This document shows, one piece after another, positions 45,239 through 53,631 of a stretch of 64,000 nucleotides of DNA (its first letter is position 1; each line of letters opens with the position of its first letter). Source of the stretch: Anaerobacillus alkaliphilus (GTDB taxonomy: Bacteria > Bacillota > Bacilli > Bacillales > Anaerobacillaceae); contig NZ_QOUX01000001.1 of assembly GCF_004116265.1 (NCBI RefSeq), positions 558,001-622,000 on the forward strand, given 5' to 3'. The notes beneath the pieces are model-generated. The model saw nothing but the letters and a program-made list of their open reading frames with translations, searched no databases and was not told where the DNA came from. The position numbers and the translations under genes are program-made.

Positions 45239-45538
45239 TTGAGCACAGCACTTATTATCACTGGAGCGGTAGCAATCATTATTAGTGTTATAACAGGTGT
45301 TTTTACTGGGACATTCTTGGGATTTCTCCTTTTTTTAGCAGGTGGAGTTTTCATTGGCATGATATTATTTGCGTTTTCCCAAATCATTGATAACCAGTTA
45401 AACATTTTACATCAGTTACAAGTGCAAAATGAGTTTATGAGACAACTTCACAAAATACTAATGAACTGTCCCAATTGTGACTATGAATACGATAACACCT
45501 TTTCATCGTGTCCAAATTGTGGACATAGAAAATTATAA
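45239..45538 (+). CDS. Membrane protein with C-terminal zinc ribbon
   Basis: 99 residues from TTG 45239, 8 bp after GGAGAGGAG. Two membrane segments (AIIISVITGVFTGTFLGFLL and GGVFIGMILFAFSQII), a short helical linker, and a zinc ribbon with CPNC and CPNCGHRKL at the C terminus. It is probably a membrane-tethered regulator or adaptor. No named family. Confidence 0.65.
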   Translation: MSTALIITGAVAIIISVITGVFTGTFLGFLLFLAGGVFIGMILFAFSQIIDNQLNILHQLQVQNEFMRQLHKILMNCPNCDYEYDNTFSSCPNCGHRKL

Positions 45539-45566
45539 TAAGATAGAAGGAAACATCCAACTAACT

Positions 45567-45758
45567 TTAGGGTAAAAACCCAAGAAAAGCTGCTACTAAT
45601 AGTAGAACGTATAAGGAAAATCCATACGTAAGCCATTTGTAAAAGGAAGTTACGACCTTTGGCTTTGAGCTGCTTAGGGAAAGTCTTGAAAACAGGTAAT
45701 CAGTTGCGAAAACTGCTATCAGGGCAGTAACGAAAAATGGTAAAAATTCTTGAAACAT
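45567..45758 (-). CDS. Small membrane protein
   Basis: 63 residues, ATG at 45758 behind AAAGGAG (minus strand). The frame is open further upstream but that stretch lacks a ribosome site. Two hydrophobic segments (FLPFFVTALIAVFATDYLF and LTYGFSLYVLLLVAAFLGF) flank a basic loop (SSSKPKVVTSFYK). No family was recognised. It is divergent from the DUF421 gene. Confidence 0.6.
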   Translation of the reverse strand: MFQEFLPFFVTALIAVFATDYLFSRLSLSSSKPKVVTSFYKWLTYGFSLYVLLLVAAFLGFLP

Positions 45759-45894
45759 AATATACTCCTTTACTTGTATGTTATTTCTAATTTTAACACA
45801 AACATAAATGTGATTGGCATATTTTGTATGGATGTTTATCTCACCTACTCTTTGTCCAAAATGGAATGAGCAAAACAAAAAGTGGGGAGAACTC

Positions 45895-46578
45895 TTGAAT
45901 ACTAATTTTTATCATTTGTCGATTGAATTGATTGTAGGCTTTTTTGCCTTGTTCCTAGTTACAAAGTTGCTCGGGAAAACGCAAATTACTCAGCTAACAC
46001 CGTTTGATTTTGTTTCTGCGCTTGTTCTAGGGGAGTTAATTGGTAATGCGATTTATAATAAGGACATTGGACTTCAATATGTACTTTACGCAATTGGACT
46101 TTGGGGATCGTTTATTTACTTGCTAGAATGGATTACACAAAGGTTTAAAAAGACAAGGTCCATATTAGAGGGGAACCCAGTGATCGTTATCAGGAATGGA
46201 AAGCTAGATCGACATCAACTTAAGAAAAGTAAGCTTGATATTAACCAGCTCCAGCATCTTCTTCGCGATAAAGATATATTTTCAATGCGTGAAGTAGAGT
46301 ACGCAATTTTAGAAGCGAACGGAACTGTAAATGTACTTAGAAAACAACAATATGATAATCCGATGAATAAAGATTTTAATTTCAAACCACAGCCAGTTTA
46401 TATGCCAATCTCTTTAATTAGTGATGGTGAAGTGTTATGGGATAACCTAAAGCAAGCTGGATTTGATGAAGCTTGGCTGTTAAGTCAACTTAATGCAAAA
46501 GGGATTGTAAAACCAGACCAAGTGTTTTTTGCAGAATGGCTGGAAGGAGATAGCTTGTACGTTAGTACTTACATATAG
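45895..46578 (+). CDS. DUF421 (YetF-like) membrane protein
   Basis: 227 residues from TTG 45895, 7 bp after GGGGAGA; the frame upstream to 45814 lacks a ribosome site. Three N-terminal membrane segments with the family motif LGKTQITQLTPFDFVSALVLG, then the DUF421 cytoplasmic domain: GNPVIVIRNGKLD, LLRDKDIFSMREVEYAILE and LISDGEVLWDNLKQAG. YetF/YcaP-type proteins are conserved in spore-formers. Some act in germinant receptor-like complexes, but the role here is unknown. Confidence 0.88.
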   Translation: MNTNFYHLSIELIVGFFALFLVTKLLGKTQITQLTPFDFVSALVLGELIGNAIYNKDIGLQYVLYAIGLWGSFIYLLEWITQRFKKTRSILEGNPVIVIRNGKLDRHQLKKSKLDINQLQHLLRDKDIFSMREVEYAILEANGTVNVLRKQQYDNPMNKDFNFKPQPVYMPISLISDGEVLWDNLKQAGFDEAWLLSQLNAKGIVKPDQVFFAEWLEGDSLYVSTYI

Positions 46579-46585
46579 AACATAA

Positions 46586-46614
46586 GCACGCCTCGAATAG
46601 GGTGTGTTTTTTAT
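46586..46614 (+). terminator. Terminator after the DUF421 gene
   Basis: CACGCC pairs with GGGTGTG (one G-T) around TCGAATA and is followed by T6. Confidence 0.75.
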
Positions 46615-46656
46615 TTGGTAAAATGTGCTAAAATAGGAAGTTAGGGAGGGAGTAAT

Positions 46657-47130
46657 ATGTTAACTGAAGCAATATCGTTATTAGAAGCAAATAACTATGA
46701 AGCCGCTAGAGAGATTTTAGATAAATTACTAGAGGCAGACCCAGAAGACAGTCAAGTGAATTTCTATTATGGAAGCTTTCATGATGGATTAGGGAACGAG
46801 AGAGAAGCCATCCCTTACTATGAAAAAGCATTGGCAAATGACATTCAAGGGCCTAATCGCGAAATGGCGTATGTTCAATTAGGAAGTAGCTTACGCTGCA
46901 TCGGTGAATACGAAAAGGCCATGAAAATATTATCTAATGGTTTACAAGAGTTCCCTGCCAATGGTGCCATAAAAGTGTTTCTAGCAATCTGCTATTATAA
47001 TACAAGCGAGCATGAGAAATCTGTTCAATTGCTTATGACTACTTTACTAGATACATCTACAGATCAATCGATCCAACAGTATAAGCGAGCACTTACATAT
47101 TATAAAGACCATTTAAATAACACTTGGTGA
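46657..47130 (+). CDS. Tetratricopeptide repeat protein
   Basis: 157 residues, GGGAGGGAG before ATG. TPR units are seen at 1-31 (NNYEAAREILDKLLEADPED), 36-65 (YYGSFHDGLGNEREAIPYYEKAL) and 74-100 (LGSSLRCIGEYEKAMKILSN), plus a fourth, weaker one. It is a cytoplasmic helical scaffold for protein binding with no known partner. It overlaps the open frame of the following acetyltransferase, whose true start is 21 bp downstream of its stop. Confidence 0.85.
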   Translation: MLTEAISLLEANNYEAAREILDKLLEADPEDSQVNFYYGSFHDGLGNEREAIPYYEKALANDIQGPNREMAYVQLGSSLRCIGEYEKAMKILSNGLQEFPANGAIKVFLAICYYNTSEHEKSVQLLMTTLLDTSTDQSIQQYKRALTYYKDHLNNTW

Positions 47131-47150
47131 ATTTTAGGAGGAAAACGTTA

Positions 47151-47633
47151 ATGCTCGAAACAAACCGCTGCGTGTTAAGTTTGATCCATAAGGATGATTA
47201 TGAGGATGTAAAAAAACTCTATTTAGATGAAAGAGTTCGCGAGTACCTTGGTGGAACTGTTACTGAGGAACGGGTTAAAGGCAGCTTTACTAGTATTATA
47301 GAAGCTGATGATGGGTCCCTTTATTTTGTGGCAAGAGAAAAAGCCACGAAGCAGTTTATTGGGACAGTTTCCTTAGACACACACCATGACGGGGTTTCAA
47401 CAGAAGTCTCCTATCAGTTGTTGCCTGAATGGTGGGGCGCTGGGTATGCTACGGAAGTAGTAAAAGAGGTAATCCAATACGGATTCACTGAACTTCAATT
47501 ACCGGAATTGGTGGCGGAAACTCAAGCGGCAAATGAAGCCTCCTGCCGCCTGCTTGAACGGTTGGGAATGACGGTGAAGGAAAACGTCCAGCGCTTTGGT
47601 GCTGAGCAAGTAATTTATGTGGTAAGAAAATAA
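47151..47633 (+). CDS. GNAT acetyltransferase, RimJ/RimL type
   Basis: 160 residues from ATG 47151, 9 bp after TAGGAGGA. LETNRCVLSLIHKDDYEDV at the start and LPEWWGAGYATEVVKEVIQY (acetyl-CoA site around 95) with ASCRLLERLGM are typical of the RimJ/RimL-like branch that acetylates N-termini or small amines. It is cotranscribed with the TPR gene by spacing. A terminator follows. Confidence 0.87.
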   Translation: MLETNRCVLSLIHKDDYEDVKKLYLDERVREYLGGTVTEERVKGSFTSIIEADDGSLYFVAREKATKQFIGTVSLDTHHDGVSTEVSYQLLPEWWGAGYATEVVKEVIQYGFTELQLPELVAETQAANEASCRLLERLGMTVKENVQRFGAEQVIYVVRK

Positions 47634-47641
47634 TAGACAAG

Positions 47642-47676
47642 CACACGTTGGAAGATTTTCTAGCGTGTTTTTTTGT
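47642..47676 (+). terminator. Terminator
   Basis: ACACGTTGGAAG pairs imperfectly with TTCTAGCGTGT and is followed by T7. Confidence 0.75.
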
Positions 47677-47760
47677 TGTCACCTCAAATTGTTACAATAT
47701 TCGCAAAATTACTGTGGTATATATAATAATATCCATTGAACAGATAAGGGAGGTGGTTTT

Positions 47761-48210
47761 GTGTCAAAACTTTTGTTTATCATTCTATCAATCGTTGGGG
47801 GAGTGTTAGCAGGAGTACAAGCCTCAATAAATGGAGAACTTGGGAAAAGGGTTGGTGGACTAGAAGCATCCTTAATCTCGTTTTTCATTGGTACCTTATT
47901 TCTCGTGTTTATCGTTTTGTTTTTTGGGAAAGGACAAATTCATCAAATCTTTACTGTTCCAAAGTGGCAATTGCTTGGTGGTTTCCTGGGTGCAGTTTTT
48001 GTTACGGTGATCATCCTTTCTATTCCACATACGGGAGTTGCTTTAACAATTTTTGCGGCAATTATCGGACAGATGTTAATCAGTTTAACAATAGATCATT
48101 TTGGATTTTTAGGGATACAGGCGATCCCGATGAATTGGAGTCGAGTGTTCGGACTGCTATTAATGTTAGCTGGTTTGTTCTTTATTTATCGCGGTAGTAT
48201 CACTCAGTAA
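47761..48210 (+). CDS. DMT superfamily transporter subunit, YdcZ (DUF606) type
   Basis: 149 residues, GGAGGTGG before GTG. Five hydrophobic segments; the start LLFIILSIVGGVLAGVQASI followed by NGELGKRVG is characteristic of DUF606/YdcZ proteins, which act as half-size (5-TM) members of the drug/metabolite transporter group. These often occur in pairs, but here only one gene is seen. The substrate is unknown. It lies upstream of the pyrimidine operon but is separated by 230 bp and a new promoter region. Confidence 0.82.
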   Translation: MSKLLFIILSIVGGVLAGVQASINGELGKRVGGLEASLISFFIGTLFLVFIVLFFGKGQIHQIFTVPKWQLLGGFLGAVFVTVIILSIPHTGVALTIFAAIIGQMLISLTIDHFGFLGIQAIPMNWSRVFGLLLMLAGLFFIYRGSITQ

Positions 48211-48386
48211 CAATCTTCCTTTGACAGAATGATCAATCAAGGGCAGTTTCTATTTAACAATATGTATAGTGTAATGGCCTGGAATTCAAAGTACAATTAA
48301 CAAAACTAAACTAAATTCAGTATATTCTAAATATTCTCGCGTGTATAAGGGAGGTGAGTACGTCTTACATACGTGAAAATGACTCG

Positions 48387-48400
48387 TGTAAGCGCTTACT
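48387..48400. promoter_or_regulatory. cre site (CcpA) upstream of the pyrimidine catabolism operon
   Basis: TGTAAGCGCTTACT matches the catabolite-responsive element consensus (TGWAANCGNTNWCA) almost perfectly and contains the palindrome GTAAGCGCTTAC. It lies 45 bp before the first operon gene, a position suited to repression of transcription by CcpA when glucose is plentiful. The rest of 48211-48444 has TTGACA at 48222 but no convincing -10 partner. Confidence 0.8.
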
Positions 48401-48444
48401 GAATTAGAACTATTAAATATATTTTTCCTATGGAGGGGTTTCAT

Positions 48445-49335
48445 ATGTCAGATAAAGTGATGATTGGTCTTATTCAAGCAGCGAATGATGTTCATGGGGA
48501 TGAGCCTGTTGAAGTACACAAGGAGAAAGCGATTGAGAAACATATCAAGCTAGTAAGAGAGGCAAAAGATAAAGGGGCTCAAATTATCTGTTTGCAGGAA
48601 ATTTTCTATGGCCCGTATTTCTGTGCTGAGCAAACAACCAAGTGGTACGATGCGGCAGAAGAAATTCCAAATGGTCCAACGACTAGAAGATTTCAGGATT
48701 TAGCCAAAGAACTAGGGGTAGTCATTGTTCTCCCAATCTATGAACGGGAAGGAATTGCTACTTACTATAATACGGCGGCAGTCATTGATGCAGACGGTTC
48801 GTACTTAGGGAAGTATCGCAAACAACATATTCCTCAAGTAGGAGTGGGAGATCAAGGCTGCGGGTTCTGGGAGAAATATTACTTCAAACCTGGTAACTTA
48901 GGGTACCCAGTGTTTGATACAGCCTTTGCAAAAATTGGGGTCTACATCTGCTATGACCGTCACTTCCCAGAGGGTGCGAGATTGCTAGGGTTAAACGGAG
49001 CGGAAATTGTCTTTAATCCTTCAGCAACTGTTGCTGGTCTTTCTGAATATCTATGGAAGCTTGAACAACCAGCGCACGCCGTAGCTAATGGGTATTATAT
49101 TGGCGCAATCAACCGTGTTGGCTTTGAAGCTCCGTGGAACATGGGTGAATTTTACGGACAATCGTATCTTTGCGATCCAAGAGGTAGTTTTGTAGCCATG
49201 GGTAGCCGTGATAATGATGAGGTTGTAATTGGTGAAATGGATAAGAAGACGATCCGTGAAGTTCGTGATACTTGGCAATTCTACCGTGATCGTCGTCCTG
49301 AAACGTATCAAGAAATGACAGATCTTTTACCATAA
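48445..49335 (+). CDS. pydC: Beta-ureidopropionase (N-carbamoyl-beta-alanine amidohydrolase)
   Basis: 296 residues from ATG 48445, behind GGAGGGG. Nitrilase superfamily with the full triad: Glu52 in IICLQEIFYGP, Lys126 in GKYRKQHIP and Cys169 in VYICYDRHFPEG. YFKPGNLGYPVFDT and the length match bacterial beta-ureidopropionases. It hydrolyses N-carbamoyl-beta-alanine (or the beta-aminoisobutyrate form) to the beta-amino acid, CO2 and ammonia, the last step of reductive pyrimidine catabolism. It is the first gene of the operon. An N-carbamoyl-amino acid amidase specificity is less likely given the neighbours. Confidence 0.88.
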   Translation: MSDKVMIGLIQAANDVHGDEPVEVHKEKAIEKHIKLVREAKDKGAQIICLQEIFYGPYFCAEQTTKWYDAAEEIPNGPTTRRFQDLAKELGVVIVLPIYEREGIATYYNTAAVIDADGSYLGKYRKQHIPQVGVGDQGCGFWEKYYFKPGNLGYPVFDTAFAKIGVYICYDRHFPEGARLLGLNGAEIVFNPSATVAGLSEYLWKLEQPAHAVANGYYIGAINRVGFEAPWNMGEFYGQSYLCDPRGSFVAMGSRDNDEVVIGEMDKKTIREVRDTWQFYRDRRPETYQEMTDLLP

Positions 49336-49347
49336 GAAGAAAAACAG

Positions 49348-49380
49348 GAGCAATAGGAATAAGTCTAACTCCTATTGCTC
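49348..49380. promoter_or_regulatory. Intercistronic hairpin in the pyrimidine operon
   Basis: GAGCAATAGGA pairs perfectly with TCCTATTGCTC around ATAAGTCTAAC, between pydC and preT. No T run follows, so it may be a processing or stability element, or a weak attenuator. Confidence 0.6.
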
Positions 49381-49411
49381 TCTCAACTTTGTAGATAAAG
49401 GAGGCATTTCT

Positions 49412-50770
49412 ATGACAAACAGATCGTTGCATGACTTAGAAAAGAATTTTCAAGAAGTTCATCCTGGCTTAACAAATCAAGAAGCATTTGAAGAAGCAAA
49501 CCGTTGTTTATATTGCTACGATGCTCCCTGTATTCAGGCCTGTCCGACAGGCATTGATATTCCTACGTTTATTAAGAAGATTGCTTCAGGGAATTTAAAA
49601 GGCTCTGCCAAAACAATTATGACCGCAAATCCCGTAGGAGCGAGCTGTGCGCGTGTCTGTCCAACTGAGGAGCTTTGCGAAGGTGCCTGTGTCCTCAACC
49701 ACTCCACAAAACCAATTTTAATTGGAAACTTACAGCGCTATGCGACCGATTGGGCGATCCAAAATGAACAAGTTTTATTTAAAGCTGGTAAAAAGAATGG
49801 CAAATCAGTCGCGATTGTTGGTGGAGGTCCAGGAGGGTTATCCGCAGCAAGAGAGTTAGCGTTACTAGGCTTTCAAGTCACAATTTTTGAAGCTGAAAAA
49901 CTAGCCGGTGGATTGAACACGTATGGGATTGTCTCGTTCCGGTTACCACAGGCGATCTCGTTTTGGGAGGTAGATCAAGTCAAGAGCTTGGATGTAGAGA
50001 TCCGTACCAATAAAAGAGTTGGCAAGGATGTCTCTGTCCAAGAGCTTTTAGATAACTATGATGCTGTTGTGTTAGCAATTGGGATGGCGAATGTTCCGAT
50101 GCTAGGGATTGATGGTGAAGAGTTAGATGGCGTTTATGATGCAATCGATTTTGTAAAAGATACGAAAATAAAACAGCTGACAAATGATTATGTAGGAAAG
50201 CGTGTGGTCGTGATTGGAGCTGGGAACACAGCGATTGATGGTGCAACTTGCTCGGTACGCTTAGGTGCTGAAAACGTCAAAATCCTATATCGACGTACGG
50301 TTGACGAAATGACCGCTTATGATTTTGAATATGAGTTTGCCAAACAAGAAGGCGTTGAATTCCGCTGGTTAACTGCTCCAAAACGGATTATTGGTGATGA
50401 AAATGGGAAAGTGACGGGGATTGAATGTATCAAGATGGAGCTTGGAGAACCAAGTGATGATGGACGTCGTCGACCAGTTCCGGTACCTAATTCGGAGTTT
50501 GTCCTTGAAGTTGATGCTGTCATTAAAGCGATTGGTCAATCAAGATATGTTCAATTAATTGAGCAGTTTGGTCTTGAACATGATGATGGCGTTGTAAAAA
50601 TTGATGAGGTGACATTCCAAACGTCTAAAGAAAAAGTATTTGCCTGTGGCGATGTCATTTTTGGTAAGGGACAGGGGGAAGCGATGGTTGTTTCAGCTGC
50701 ACAGCAAGGAAAAGAGACTGCGTATGCCATTTACAAGCAGCTTGTGCAACAAGAAGTAGAAACAGCATAA
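49412..50770 (+). CDS. preT: NAD-dependent dihydropyrimidine dehydrogenase subunit PreT
   Basis: 452 residues. An N-terminal 4Fe-4S region (RCLYCYDAPCIQACPTGIDI, Cys32/35/40/44, and CARVCPTEELCEGACVLN), then FAD-binding VAIVGGGPGGLSAARELALL (around 132) and NAD-binding VVVIGAGNTAIDGA (around 268). This is the GltD/PreT fold that passes electrons from NAD(P)H to PreA. Together they reduce uracil and thymine to the 5,6-dihydro forms. AAAGGAGG precedes ATG. It is 31 bp upstream of preA. Confidence 0.93.
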   Translation: MTNRSLHDLEKNFQEVHPGLTNQEAFEEANRCLYCYDAPCIQACPTGIDIPTFIKKIASGNLKGSAKTIMTANPVGASCARVCPTEELCEGACVLNHSTKPILIGNLQRYATDWAIQNEQVLFKAGKKNGKSVAIVGGGPGGLSAARELALLGFQVTIFEAEKLAGGLNTYGIVSFRLPQAISFWEVDQVKSLDVEIRTNKRVGKDVSVQELLDNYDAVVLAIGMANVPMLGIDGEELDGVYDAIDFVKDTKIKQLTNDYVGKRVVVIGAGNTAIDGATCSVRLGAENVKILYRRTVDEMTAYDFEYEFAKQEGVEFRWLTAPKRIIGDENGKVTGIECIKMELGEPSDDGRRRPVPVPNSEFVLEVDAVIKAIGQSRYVQLIEQFGLEHDDGVVKIDEVTFQTSKEKVFACGDVIFGKGQGEAMVVSAAQQGKETAYAIYKQLVQQEVETA

Positions 50771-50801
50771 TCGCAAATATAATCTTGAAGGAGGGTTCAT
50801 T

Positions 50802-52088
50802 ATGGCTGATTTACGAATAAACCTTGCAGGAATTAAATCACCGAATCCGTTTTGGCTTGCCTCGGCACCTCCAACGAATTCTGGTTATCAGGTTCAACGA
50901 GCGTTTGAAGCAGGTTGGGGAGGAGCTGTTTGGAAAACGCTCGGAGATCCGATTTTAAACGTGTCTTCTAGGTTTGCTGCTGTAAGCTTTAACGGCCAAC
51001 GTGTCGCTGGCTTTAATAATATTGAGTTAATTACCGATCGACCTTTAGAGGTGAATTTACGAGAAATCTATGAAACAAAAAAGAGATTTCCAAACCATGT
51101 AATCATTGCCTCACTAATGGTCGAGCCGAAGCAAGAGAAATGGCATGAAATTGTTAAGCGCGTCGAGGATGTTGGTGTTGATGGGTTAGAGCTAAATTTT
51201 GGCTGTCCACATGGAATGGCAGAACGTGGGATGGGAGCGGCATCTGGTCAAGTACCAGAGTTAGTCGAAAAGCAAACCTATTGGGTAAAGGAAGTTGCGC
51301 AAACACCCGTCATTGTTAAGCTAACACCAAACATTACTGATATTACCATAACAGCTGAAGCTGCTGTTCAGGGTGGTGCTGATGCGATAAGTATGATCAA
51401 TACGATTAATAGTTTAGCAGGTGTTGATCTGAATACGTGGAACACGATCCCACATGTTGCTGGCAAAGGGGCTCATGGTGGCTACTGTGGACCGGCTGTT
51501 AAGCCAATTGCACTTAATATGGTGGCAGAATGTGCAAGAAGTCCAAGGATTAATGTTCCAATCTCAGGTATGGGCGGAGTCTCAAACTGGCAGGATGCCG
51601 TTGAATTTATGCTGATGGGAGCAACGGGGGTACAGGTTTGTACAGCGGTGATGCACCATGGGTTTAGAATAGTTGAAGACTTTATTGAAGGTCTATCAAA
51701 CTACTTAGATGAAAAAGGCTTGGACTCAGCTATGGACTTAGTAGGTAAGGTAGTTCCGAAATATTCGGACTGGGGGAACCTTGATCTCAACTACAAGATC
51801 GTTGCCAGGATTAATAAAGATACCTGTATCAATTGCAACAAGTGTCACATTGCCTGTGAGGATACCTCGCACCAATGTATTGATATGTTGAAGGAAGAGA
51901 GTGGAAAGCCATATCTGCAAGTTCGTGAAGAGGATTGTGTAGGCTGTAATTTATGTTCGATCGTCTGTCCTGTGGATGGGGCGATTGAGATGGTGGAGCT
52001 ACCACATGAACAAGCGCCAATGACGTGGAACGAGCGTCAAGCAGCTCTTGGAGCAGTTCAATCTTGTAAAGTAGACTTTGTAAAATAG
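50802..52088 (+). CDS. preA: NAD-dependent dihydropyrimidine dehydrogenase catalytic subunit PreA
   Basis: 428 residues. A dihydroorotate-dehydrogenase-like TIM barrel binds FMN (NPFWLASAPPTNSGYQV, LELNFGCPHGM with the ELNFGCPH motif, PVIVKLTPNITD, GGVSNWQDA). A C-terminal ferredoxin domain carries two 4Fe-4S clusters (CINCNKCHIACED, then CVGCNLCSIVCPV). It catalyses the reduction of the pyrimidine ring. The PreT-PreA pair equals mammalian dihydropyrimidine dehydrogenase split in two. AAGGAGGG precedes ATG. Confidence 0.95.
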   Translation: MADLRINLAGIKSPNPFWLASAPPTNSGYQVQRAFEAGWGGAVWKTLGDPILNVSSRFAAVSFNGQRVAGFNNIELITDRPLEVNLREIYETKKRFPNHVIIASLMVEPKQEKWHEIVKRVEDVGVDGLELNFGCPHGMAERGMGAASGQVPELVEKQTYWVKEVAQTPVIVKLTPNITDITITAEAAVQGGADAISMINTINSLAGVDLNTWNTIPHVAGKGAHGGYCGPAVKPIALNMVAECARSPRINVPISGMGGVSNWQDAVEFMLMGATGVQVCTAVMHHGFRIVEDFIEGLSNYLDEKGLDSAMDLVGKVVPKYSDWGNLDLNYKIVARINKDTCINCNKCHIACEDTSHQCIDMLKEESGKPYLQVREEDCVGCNLCSIVCPVDGAIEMVELPHEQAPMTWNERQAALGAVQSCKVDFVK

Positions 52089-52098
52089 GAGGATCTCG

Positions 52099-53514
52099 AT
52101 GAAAAAACTAATTAGAAACGGAACAATTGTAACGGCAACAGATACCTACCAAGCAGATGTGTTAATTGAGAACGGAAAAATTTCGACGATTGGACAACTG
52201 CTCTCTGAAGAAGGTGCAGAAGTAGTTGACGCAAATGGCTGTTATGTCTTTCCGGGGGGAATTGACCCACATACTCATTTAGAAATGCCGTTTGGAGGAA
52301 CGATTACGGTCGATGACTTTGAAACAGGCACAATTGCAGCTGCGTTTGGTGGAACAACCACTGTCATTGACTTTTGCTTAACGAATAAAGGGGAGCCATT
52401 AAAGAATGCCATCCAAGTTTGGCATGACAAGTCCAAGGATAAAGCAGTGATTGATTATGGATTCCACTTAATGATTGGTGAAGTGAATGACGCTGTTTTA
52501 GAAGAGCTACCGAGTGTCATCGACGATGAAGGAATTACTTCCTTTAAAGTATTTATGGCCTATAAAAATGTGCTACAAGCAGATGATGAAACATTATTCC
52601 GTACGTTAGTAGCAGCTAAAGAGCTAGGCGGCCTCGTGATGGTACACGCTGAGAACGGTGATGTCATCGACTTTTTAACAAAAAAAGCATTGGCTGAAGG
52701 AAATACGGATCCAATTTATCATGCTCTTACAAGACCACCGGAAATTGAAGGTGAGGCAACAGGCAGAGCGGCACAGCTAACAGGTTTAGCAGGCTCACAA
52801 CTGTATGTTGTTCACGTTTCTTGCGCGGATGCAGTTGAACGCATTGCGGAAGCGAGAAATAAAGGCTTTGACGTTTGGGGCGAAACGTGTCCGCAATACT
52901 TGGTATTAGATCAAACAGCTCTAGAAAAGCCGGATTTTGAAGGGGCGAAATATGTCTGGTCGCCACCACTCCGGGATAAATCCCATCAAGAAGTACTTTG
53001 GAATGCTTTGAAAAATGGGCAGCTACAAACATTAGGTTCTGATCAATGCTCATTTAATTTTAAAGTTCAAAAAGAACTAGGGAGAGGAGATTTTACGAAA
53101 ATTCCAAATGGTGGTCCAATTATTGAAGATCGTGTCAGCATCTTATTTTCCGAAGGGGTGAAAAAAGGCAGAATTGATCTTAACCAGTTTGTCGACATAA
53201 TGTCTACTAGAATTGCAAAATTATTTGGGCTGTTTCCACAAAAGGGAACAATTGCTGTTGGTTCTGACGCTGACATTGTCATTTTCGATCCAAACGTAGA
53301 AAGAACGATCTCAGCAGAAACCCATCATATGGCGGTTGATTACAGCGCCTTTGAAGGAATGAAGGTAACAGGAGAACCTGTATCCGTCTTATCCAGGGGA
53401 GAGTTTGTCATTCGTGACAAGCAATTTGTTGGGGCTCCTGGTAAAGGACAATTTTTAAAACGAGCAAAATATGGCTCAACGACTTCAGACAAAAGTCAAA
53501 CACTCAAAATCTAG
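52099..53514 (+). CDS. hydA: Dihydropyrimidinase (D-hydantoinase)
   Basis: 471 residues, TAGGAGG before ATG. Cyclic amidohydrolase with metal ligands GIDPHTHLEMPFGGT (His58, His60), the carboxylated Lys150 in TSFKVFMAYK, and later VHVSCADA (His) and LGSDQCSFN (Asp). It opens dihydrouracil or dihydrothymine to the N-carbamoyl-beta-amino acid. It starts 10 bp after preA. The fit between PreA before it and PydC after it in the pathway is complete. Confidence 0.94.
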   Translation: MKKLIRNGTIVTATDTYQADVLIENGKISTIGQLLSEEGAEVVDANGCYVFPGGIDPHTHLEMPFGGTITVDDFETGTIAAAFGGTTTVIDFCLTNKGEPLKNAIQVWHDKSKDKAVIDYGFHLMIGEVNDAVLEELPSVIDDEGITSFKVFMAYKNVLQADDETLFRTLVAAKELGGLVMVHAENGDVIDFLTKKALAEGNTDPIYHALTRPPEIEGEATGRAAQLTGLAGSQLYVVHVSCADAVERIAEARNKGFDVWGETCPQYLVLDQTALEKPDFEGAKYVWSPPLRDKSHQEVLWNALKNGQLQTLGSDQCSFNFKVQKELGRGDFTKIPNGGPIIEDRVSILFSEGVKKGRIDLNQFVDIMSTRIAKLFGLFPQKGTIAVGSDADIVIFDPNVERTISAETHHMAVDYSAFEGMKVTGEPVSVLSRGEFVIRDKQFVGAPGKGQFLKRAKYGSTTSDKSQTLKI

Positions 53515-53533
53515 CGCAAACAATCCTACTCAT

Positions 53534-53565
53534 AGCAAGTGCGTAAGAGATCTTATGCACTTGCT
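53534..53565. promoter_or_regulatory. Second intercistronic hairpin in the pyrimidine operon
   Basis: AGCAAGTGC(G)TAAGA pairs with TCTTATGCACTTGCT between hydA and the transporter gene. There is no T run. Together with the hairpin at 49348 it could set separate stabilities for transport and enzyme mRNA segments. Confidence 0.6.
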
Positions 53566-53631
53566 CTCCTAGTAAAATTATAAACCTAAATATCTGAATA
53601 TTAAGAAAATAATACACTGGGGGCGATTAAA

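Noticed and set aside
52727-53053. 108-codon minus-strand frame within hydA
   Set aside because: Shadow of a well-supported gene; no start context.
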